Origin: Pedococcus sp.
GTDB lineage: Bacteria; Actinomycetota; Actinomycetes; Actinomycetales; Dermatophilaceae
DNA: 8,648 bases
Assembly: GCA_025936615.1 (NCBI GenBank)
Contig: JAICSZ010000064.1
Coordinates: forward strand, 1-8,648
Direction: 5' to 3'
The notes under the pieces were generated by a model, which made no database searches, was not told the origin of the DNA, and was given only the letters and a program-made list of their open reading frames with translations. Both the position numbers and the translations under genes were made by a program. Shown here one piece after another: positions 1 through 4,584 of the stretch. Each line of letters begins with the position of its first letter. Position 1 is the stretch's first letter.

Positions 1-429
1 CCCGTCAACCTCGTCTACTCCGCGCGCAACCGGTCCGCGTGCATCCGCATCCCCATCACCGGCGACTCGCCCAAGGCCAAGCGCGTCGAGTTCCGCGTGC
101 CCGATCCGTCGGCGAACCCCTACCTCGCGTTCTCGGCGATGATGATGGCCGGGCTGGACGGCATCAAGAACCGCACCGAGCCGCCGGAGCCCGTGGACAA
201 GGACCTCTACGAGCTGCCTCCGGAGGAGCACGACGCGATCGACCAGGTGCCGGCGTCCCTGCCGGAGGTGCTCGACGCGCTCGAGGCAGACCACGAGTTC
301 CTGCTCGAGGGCGACGTGTTCACCAAGGACCTGATCGAGACCTGGATCGAGTGGAAGCGCAAGAACGAGGTCGACCCGATCCGCTTCCGCCCGCACCCCC
401 ACGAGTTCGAGATGTACTACGACATCTGA
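1..429 (+). CDS. glnA: Glutamine synthetase type I, C-terminal part (5' end outside window)
   Basis: This is the last 142 residues of the enzyme that makes glutamine from glutamate, ammonia and ATP in the cytoplasm. The frame is open from base 1 to TGA at 427-429. Seen directly: [10 protein letters not shown] (residues 9-18 of the fragment) carries the two arginines that match active-site Arg339 and Arg344 of the Salmonella enzyme. VEFRVPDP (29-36) follows, with the Glu and Arg matching Glu357 and Arg359, then the family stretch [19 protein letters not shown]. The loop [12 protein letters not shown] (65-76) contains Tyr70 (bases 208-210), the equivalent of the adenylylated Tyr397, so the enzyme is probably of the GlnE-regulated I-beta class. 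The C-terminus [11 protein letters not shown] is typical of actinobacterial GlnA1. The protein runs to its normal end with no sign of damage. A long hairpin starts 39 bp after the stop. Confidence 0.97.
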   Translation, partial: PVNLVYSARNRSACIRIPITGDSPKAKRVEFRVPDPSANPYLAFSAMMMAGLDGIKNRTEPPEPVDKDLYELPPEEHDAIDQVPASLPEVLDALEADHEFLLEGDVFTKDLIETWIEWKRKNEVDPIRFRPHPHEFEMYYDI

Positions 430-441
430 TCGTGCGTGGCC

Positions 442-483
442 GCTGACCTGCGGCTGACCGCCTGGGACGGCGGCTGACCTGCG
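442..483 (+). repeat. Short direct repeats GCTGACCTGCG in the glnA 3' region
   Basis: The 11-base word GCTGACCTGCG occurs at 442-452 and again at 473-483. A shortened copy, GCTGACC, lies at 453-459. The second full copy forms part of the left arm of the 468-518 hairpin. The copies may come from local slippage or duplication. I see no evidence that they bind a protein or belong to a mobile element. Confidence 0.5.
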
Positions 484-518
484 AGACGTCCTCGGACGGT
501 TCGCAGCGTCAGCCGCCG
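468..518 (+). terminator. Long imperfect hairpin after glnA, probable terminator
   Basis: The left arm (468-484, CGGCGGCTGACCTGCGA) pairs with the right arm (501-518) along 17 base pairs with a single bulged C at 507. The 16-base loop contains a further small complementary pair (CGTC at 487-490, GACG at 495-498). A short TTT (519-521) follows, but there is no real U-tract, which is common for actinobacterial intrinsic terminators. Its place 39 bp after the glnA stop supports a role in ending glnA transcription. The right arm also contains the stop codon of the minus-strand LuxR remnant, so it may act in both directions. The function is inferred; the base pairing is seen. Confidence 0.7.
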
Positions 519-655
519 TTTCGCGCTGGTAGGCGCAGCCGTTGACCCGCGAGGGCCGGATCTTGACGAGCTCGTCGGGCCAGCGGGGTACGCGAGCTCA
601 CGGCGAGCTTGGTGAACACGTTCCTCAGGTGGAACGCGACAGTTCGAGGCGACAC
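509..655 (-). pseudogene. Remnant of a LuxR-family helix-turn-helix regulator (C-terminal end)
   Basis: The minus-strand frame ending with TGA at 509-511 reads VSPRTVAFHLRNVFTKLAVSSRTPLAR (bases 655-575; residues given only for recognition as VSPRTVAFHL, then NVFTKLAVSSR). This is the second half of a LuxR/GerE DNA-binding domain: the recognition helix (SPRTV..HL..VF.KL) and the conserved SSR turn. The first half of the domain is missing. The codons before 655 read a glycine-rich out-of-frame sequence, while the neighbouring frame at 655-669 reads VNAAE, which resembles the N.EIA stretch that should precede it. That suggests a frameshift plus deletion. No receiver or sensor domain precedes it. 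I take it as a decayed regulator rather than a working 74-residue protein, since no plausible start with ribosome-binding site is seen. The HTH recognition is fairly firm; the decay history is inferred. Confidence 0.6.
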
Positions 656-756
656 TCGGCTGCGTTCACCGCCGCCGCCGTCGTCGCCCTGGCCACCGCA
701 GTGCTCGGGTCCACGACAGGGCGGGCTCGACACTGAACCGCTGCGCCGGCCCGGCG

Positions 757-1203
757 TCAGACGATGCAGAACTCGTTGCCCTCGGGGTCGGCCATCACGA
801 GGTGGTCGAGGTCGGCGCCGACCCGGTCCTCGCGCAGCGTCAAGGCGCCAGCCCCCACCAGTTCGGCCTGCTTGGTGCGGATCCTGCGCTCGCGGGTCCG
901 AGGGTCGACGTTGCGTCCACCTGACACCTTGACGTCGAGGTGCACGCGGTTCTTGACGACCTTCGGCTCGGGGACCTTCAGGAAGCTGATGGTGGGGCCG
1001 ACGCCGGTCGCCGGACGGATCGCGGCTCCGTCACCCCACTCGTCCTCGGGCACACCCTGGTCGGTGAGAAAGCCTGGCCAGGAGGCCCAGCCCTCCGGCG
1101 GCGGTGCTTCCTCGTAGGACAGGGCCAACGTCCAGAAGCGGCTCATGGCACGGGCGTCCGCGCAGTCCATCGTCACGCCGAGCGCCACGAGGGGGTCGGC
1201 CAT
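757..1203 (-). CDS. Small glyoxalase-like (VOC-fold) protein
   Basis: This is a 148-residue cytoplasmic protein of the vicinal oxygen chelate superfamily, closest in pattern to the glyoxalase-like 'Glyoxalase_6' group. Seen: VTMDCADARAMSRFWTLALSYE (residues 10-31, split as VTMDCADARAMSRFW and its helix), the mid-protein strand NRVHLDVKVSG (85-95) with His88, and the C-terminal LDHLVMADPEGNEFCIV (132-148) with the family DPEGNEF signature. The start is set at ATG 1203 because GAGGA lies about 8 bases upstream and homologues begin near this point; a longer frame to 1251 adds 16 unconvincing residues. Only some of the metal ligands of true glyoxalase I are apparent, so the substrate and reaction cannot be named. 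Related proteins are often annotated as glyoxalase or bleomycin-resistance family, but nothing here supports drug binding. It stands alone on its strand, between two gene remnants. Confidence 0.85.
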   Translation of the reverse strand: MADPLVALGVTMDCADARAMSRFWTLALSYEEAPPPEGWASWPGFLTDQGVPEDEWGDGAAIRPATGVGPTISFLKVPEPKVVKNRVHLDVKVSGGRNVDPRTRERRIRTKQAELVGAGALTLREDRVGADLDHLVMADPEGNEFCIV

Positions 1204-1248
1204 CACTTCGTCCTCTGCTGATCGCACAGCAGCCAACTCTGCCAGCAC

Positions 1249-1264
1249 CACCCGCCTGCGGGTG
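1249..1264. repeat. Small inverted repeat upstream of the VOC gene
   Basis: CACCCGC (1249-1255) and GCGGGTG (1258-1264) are perfect inverted copies separated by two bases. They lie 46 bases upstream of the VOC gene start and 35 bases upstream of the nucleotidyltransferase remnant. The site could be an operator for either divergent unit, or chance in GC-rich DNA. No further copies were noticed in the window. Confidence 0.3.
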
Positions 1265-1298
1265 AGCGGCGTTGGGACCCCATCGGAGCGTTGCGACG

Positions 1299-1602
1299 AT
1301 GCCTGCCTCGGTGGGTGACTGGGTCACGACGGCAATCGCCCTGCTCGTGGCGCACGCAGCCCTGACGAGCGCCGCTTTGCCGGGTCGGGGCTGCGGGGGA
1401 CGCACGATGAGCTCTCGGACTGGGACCTCGCCGTCGAGACCTCCGACTTCGAGGCGCTGCGACGAGACCTGCCGGGCCTCGTCGCTCCACTTCACCCACG
1501 CGTTGGTGGCCCGGCGCGATGCGCTCGAAGCGGTTCGGCGTCACGGCGGACACGTCGCTCGAGGTGGACGTGCTCCAAGGCATCAACCGCGTCCCGGGCG
1601 AG
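1299..1602 (+). pseudogene. Frameshifted remnant of a small nucleotidyltransferase
   Basis: Two reading frames together spell the start of a nucleotidyltransferase-fold protein. From ATG 1299 (GGAG at 1285-1288 could be its ribosome-binding site) one frame reads MPASVGDWVTTAIALLVAHA and continues to SAAL at about 1379. The frame starting at 1382 then reads GSGLRGTHDELSDWDLAVET and on to LRRDLPGLVAPLHP, ending near 1498. GS-x2-RG followed by SDWD is the signature of the family, with the two catalytic aspartates at Asp 1418 and Asp 1424. Joining the halves needs one missing base (or two extra) near 1380, just before the GS motif. After about 1500 the similarity fades. A third frame (1519-1602) has strong coding-like third positions and reads RFGVTADTSLEVDVLQGI; it may be the displaced end of the same gene. 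The frameshift removes any complete product unless it is a sequencing error. The substrate is unknown; the family includes antibiotic-modifying and toxin-like members. Confidence 0.6.
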
Positions 1603-1698
1603 GGTAGCCGTTACCCGGATCGGTCAGGAACGAAGAAGCCCCACGCCAGTGGGTTGCCTACGATCGGACGGACACAGACCCCAGAGGAAGGCAGGCCG

Positions 1699-2145
1699 AT
1701 GGCCAAGAGCAAGTCGTACGAAGGATTCAGCGAGGAAGAGCGGGCAGCCATGAAGGCGCGCGCTGCCGAGCTCAAGTCGTCCTCCCGCGGCGGCAGCGCC
1801 GCCAAGAAGGCCGAGGCCGAGGCGCAGGACTGCCTCGACAAGATCGCGTCGATGCCGGATGCCGAGCGAGTCATCGCCGAGAAGGTGCACGCCATCGTGA
1901 CGGCGACGGCGCCCGAGCTGGCGCCGAAGACCTGGTACGGCATGCCCGCGTACGCCCGCGACGGCAAACCCGTGCTCTTCTTCAAGAACGGCTCGAAGTT
2001 CAAGATGCGCTACTCCGAGGTCGGATTCAGCGAGTGGGCGGCCCTTGACGACGCCGAGCTCTGGCCGACCGCCTACGCGGTCACCGCAATGAACCCGAAG
2101 GTGGAGAAGCAGCTGACCGCCCTGGTCAAGCGGGCCGTCAGCTGA
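1699..2145 (+). CDS. DUF1801 (YdhG-like) family protein
   Basis: This is a 148-residue soluble protein. The core KTWYGMPAYARDGKPVLFF (residues 77-95) and the later GFSEWAALDDAELWPTAYAV (109-128) match the DUF1801 family, whose fold resembles YdhG/CyaY-type proteins. Some relatives are described as iron chaperones, but function is not settled and none is claimed here. The N-terminus (1-45: YEGFSEEERAAMKARAAELK, then a Lys/Ala-rich stretch) is a charged helix seen in many actinobacterial members. The start is ATG 1699 because a strong Shine-Dalgarno, AGAGGAAGG (1683-1691), lies seven bases upstream. The frame stays open upstream to at least 1519, but that part lacks family similarity. TACGAT at 1659-1664 could serve as a -10 box, though no good -35 is seen. 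A 17-bp hairpin starts 44 bp after the stop. Confidence 0.87.
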   Translation: MAKSKSYEGFSEEERAAMKARAAELKSSSRGGSAAKKAEAEAQDCLDKIASMPDAERVIAEKVHAIVTATAPELAPKTWYGMPAYARDGKPVLFFKNGSKFKMRYSEVGFSEWAALDDAELWPTAYAVTAMNPKVEKQLTALVKRAVS

Positions 2146-2188
2146 GCGCCACCTGAAGACGCCCGTTGGCGTGTCCACGACCTGGTGG

Positions 2189-2227
2189 GGAGGTATGCCG
2201 CGGGGCTGGACCCCGCGGCATACCTCC
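2189..2227. terminator. Perfect 17-bp hairpin between convergent genes, probable bidirectional terminator
   Basis: The left arm, GGAGGTATGCCGCGGGG (2189-2205), is exactly complementary in reverse to the right arm (2211-2227), with a five-base loop CTGGA. It sits between the stop of the plus-strand DUF1801 gene (2145) and the stop of the minus-strand signalling gene (2353), where a terminator serving both directions would be expected. Neither side has a U-tract. The structure is seen directly; the function is inferred from position. The remaining DNA to 2352 shows no gene. Confidence 0.75.
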
Positions 2228-2352
2228 ATGGCGGTCCGTCGAGTCGAGAATTCCAGCGACGTAACGCGGATATCGACCTGCCACACCGGATCTCGGCCTT
2301 TGGTGCGGCTCCGCTGTCCGTTCGGACGACCTCAGCCGCCACCGGGCCGAGG

Positions 2353-4527
2353 TCAGGCGTCGCCGAGCCGCGAGCTCACGTGGACGGCAGGCTCGACCGT
2401 CACCCCCACCTCGAACCACACGGTTGACCCGGCGGAGGTGCGGTGCGCGCCGAACGAGTCGCTGATGGCGCGCACCAGCGACAGCCCGCGCCCGCGGACG
2501 GCCATCGTCTCGGCACCGGTGAGCAGCGGCTCGCCGCGGTTGCCGCTGTCCGCGACGGTCACGGCGACCGTCCCCGAGTCGAGGTCGAGCGTGAGGTGCG
2601 ACTCGGTGCCAGCGTGCAGGATGGCGTTCGTGATCAGCTCGGAGACGCCGCTGACGATGGTGTGCTGGTACGCCTCGTCGACCCCCCACGCCGCCAGCTG
2701 CGCCCTCGTCCAGTCGCGGGCCGCCTTGACGGACTCGGGCATCGGCGGCACGACGATGGCCGAGCGCCGGTGGCCCTCGGGCGAGCGACCAACCGCCAGG
2801 ACCGCGCAGTCGTCCTCCTGGCCGATCGCCAGCACCATCGACTCCATGACGTGCTGCGCGACACTGCGGGGAGTGCCGATCGGAGCCGATGCCAGCACCT
2901 CGAGCAGCCGCTGCTCTCCGCGCTCCAGGCCCTCACCCCGTCGCTCGAGCAGCCCGTCGGTGTAGGCGAGCAGCATGTCGCCCACCTCGAGCCGCAGCCG
3001 GTGCACCGGCCGGTGCCCGGCGATCCCGAGGGGCGGACCAACCTCCATCTCCAGCATGGTGCCGCGGGGTCGGCCCTCCTCGCGTCCCAAGCGGCCGTGC
3101 AGCAGGGCGGGCAGCGGGTGGCCGGCGCTCGCGAGGTCGACGACCCCGGTGGCCGGCTCCACGATGCCGAACAGCATGGTGACGAACAGCTCACCACCGA
3201 AGGCCATGCCCGGTCGCGCGCGCGGAGTGCCGAGCGGCATCGAGGCCGGCCACAGGGCGTCAAGGTCGAGCACGACACGGTCGAGCGTGGTCATCACCGC
3301 GGCGGGGTCGCTGTTGGTCAGGGCGGCACCGCGTGCGGCCGCCCGGACCTGGCCCATCACCGTCGCCGCCATCACCCCGCGCCCCACGACGTCGCCGACC
3401 ACGACCGCGAGCCGGTTGTCGGTCAGGAAGAAGGAGTCGTAGAAGTCGCCGCCGGCCACCGTGCCCTCGGAGACCGGCTCGTAGCGTGCGGCGATGCTGA
3501 TCTCGTCCGACTGCGGCAGGTTCGAGGGCAGCAGGGTGCGCTGGAGCAGCTCGGCGGTGCTCCGCTCGGCGTCGAAGACGACGGCCCGGCTGAGCGCCAT
3601 CCCCACGAGGTCGGTGAAGGCCGCGACGACGGCCAGCACGTCGTGCGGCACCGGCGCCGCGTCACGGTGGGCGACCAGGACCGCCTCCGACCGGCCGGCG
3701 CGCAGCGGCACGGCCACGACCTCGCCGTTGGGGCTGTAGTAGGTCCCCCCTTCATCCAGCGCCAGCGCCAGCACCGACGCCAGGTCAGCGCCCACCTCGT
3801 CCCAGATGAGCGGCAGCCGCTCCTCCTCCGGAGACAGGTCCTCGATGCGGTGGCGGCGGGCCACCCGCCACCCGCCCGGTCCCGGGGCGGGCAGGCAGAT
3901 GCTGGCGGAGATCGCGTCCAGGGCCCTCATCGCCTGGCGCAGCACCGCCTTGCACACGTCGTCGACGGTCACCGCGACAGCCAGGGAGGTGGCGAGCGAG
4001 GCCACTGCCTTGCTGCGGCTGATGGCGGTGCTCGTCTCGACGACCACGTGCAGGACGGCGACGACCTGGCCGCCGTCGTCGAACACCGGGGACCCCGAGC
4101 GCAGGAAGAACCCCAGGTCGGGCTGCGCATGCGGTCCGCGCTCCAGGCTCAGCTCGGCGACCTCGTCGAGGAAAGGCGTGCCCTTGTAGAGGGTCCGGCG
4201 CAGCAGCGGCCCGACCCTCGGGTCGTCCCAGACCTCGGCGACGACCTCGGCGGAGGGTTGGGCGAAGGCGAGCGGGTGCTTGGTGCCGAGCAGCTGGGCG
4301 AAGGCGTCGTTGTAGAGCAGCAGGAACTCGGGGCCGCAGAGCAGGGCCATCGGCAGGGGGCAGTCGAGCACCAGGGCCCAGGCGTCGCGGAGCTGGACCG
4401 GCCAGTCGGCCTCGTCGCCCAGCTTGGTCTGGGCCCAGTCCCACCGGTCGGCGAGCTCACGCGTGTTGACTGCCCTGCGGTCATCCACGCACAACCGCCC
4501 TCTCCCAAGCCAAACGCTCGACGACAC
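2353..4527 (-). CDS. PAS-GAF-SpoIIE/PP2C phosphatase with C-terminal HATPase domain (RsbU/RsbW-like)
   Basis: This is a multidomain signalling protein of up to 724 residues with no membrane segment. In order: a PAS-like sensor (about 28-170; WPVQLRDAW, PMALLCGPEFLLLYNDAFAQ, then DDGGQVVAVLHVVVET); a GAF domain (about 175-315); a linker helix with LLQRTLLPSNLP (328-337); a SpoIIE-type PP2C phosphatase (about 340-580); and a GHKL ATPase domain (about 595-710). The phosphatase has its metal-binding motifs: GGDFYD (359-364), GDVVGRG (378-384), SAGHP (467-471), YTDG (522-525) and DDCAV (572-576). The ATPase has its N box SELITNAILHA (629-639), VADSG (658-662) and RGRGLSLV (678-685). Such proteins dephosphorylate, and perhaps phosphorylate, anti-sigma-factor antagonists to control sigma factors; the partner is not in this window. 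The start is uncertain: GTG 4527 has no ribosome-binding site, whereas GTG 4488 is preceded by GGGAGAGG and would give 711 residues without losing a domain. All key motifs look intact. Confidence 0.94.
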   Translation of the reverse strand: MSSSVWLGRGRLCVDDRRAVNTRELADRWDWAQTKLGDEADWPVQLRDAWALVLDCPLPMALLCGPEFLLLYNDAFAQLLGTKHPLAFAQPSAEVVAEVWDDPRVGPLLRRTLYKGTPFLDEVAELSLERGPHAQPDLGFFLRSGSPVFDDGGQVVAVLHVVVETSTAISRSKAVASLATSLAVAVTVDDVCKAVLRQAMRALDAISASICLPAPGPGGWRVARRHRIEDLSPEEERLPLIWDEVGADLASVLALALDEGGTYYSPNGEVVAVPLRAGRSEAVLVAHRDAAPVPHDVLAVVAAFTDLVGMALSRAVVFDAERSTAELLQRTLLPSNLPQSDEISIAARYEPVSEGTVAGGDFYDSFFLTDNRLAVVVGDVVGRGVMAATVMGQVRAAARGAALTNSDPAAVMTTLDRVVLDLDALWPASMPLGTPRARPGMAFGGELFVTMLFGIVEPATGVVDLASAGHPLPALLHGRLGREEGRPRGTMLEMEVGPPLGIAGHRPVHRLRLEVGDMLLAYTDGLLERRGEGLERGEQRLLEVLASAPIGTPRSVAQHVMESMVLAIGQEDDCAVLAVGRSPEGHRRSAIVVPPMPESVKAARDWTRAQLAAWGVDEAYQHTIVSGVSELITNAILHAGTESHLTLDLDSGTVAVTVADSGNRGEPLLTGAETMAVRGRGLSLVRAISDSFGAHRTSAGSTVWFEVGVTVEPAVHVSSRLGDA

Positions 4528-4584
4528 TGCCAGACACTCGAAAGCCTAGAGCCACCACACGTCGCCGCGGCTCACCGGAACGGA

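Noticed and set aside
39..446. Plus-strand frame overlapping glnA
   Set aside because: It is a +2-frame shadow of glnA, Arg- and Gly-rich; the glnA frame is unambiguous.
565..576. 12-base palindrome GACGAGCTCGTC
   Set aside because: It lies inside the LuxR remnant and has no partner copies or promoter context, so it is treated as chance in GC-rich DNA.
1031..1586. Two minus-strand frames (1031-1495 and 1203-1586)
   Set aside because: They are antisense to the nucleotidyltransferase remnant and partly overlap the VOC gene in another frame. Their translations are low-complexity and unrecognised.
1602..1616. Five-base hairpin GGGTA/TACCC upstream of the DUF1801 gene
   Set aside because: It is too short to distinguish from chance and has no T-run; it is not called as terminator or operator.
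2185..2427. 80-codon plus-strand frame starting in the 2189-2227 hairpin
   Set aside because: Its first residues are encoded by the two hairpin arms and the rest runs antisense into the signalling gene; there is no ribosome-binding site and no similarity.
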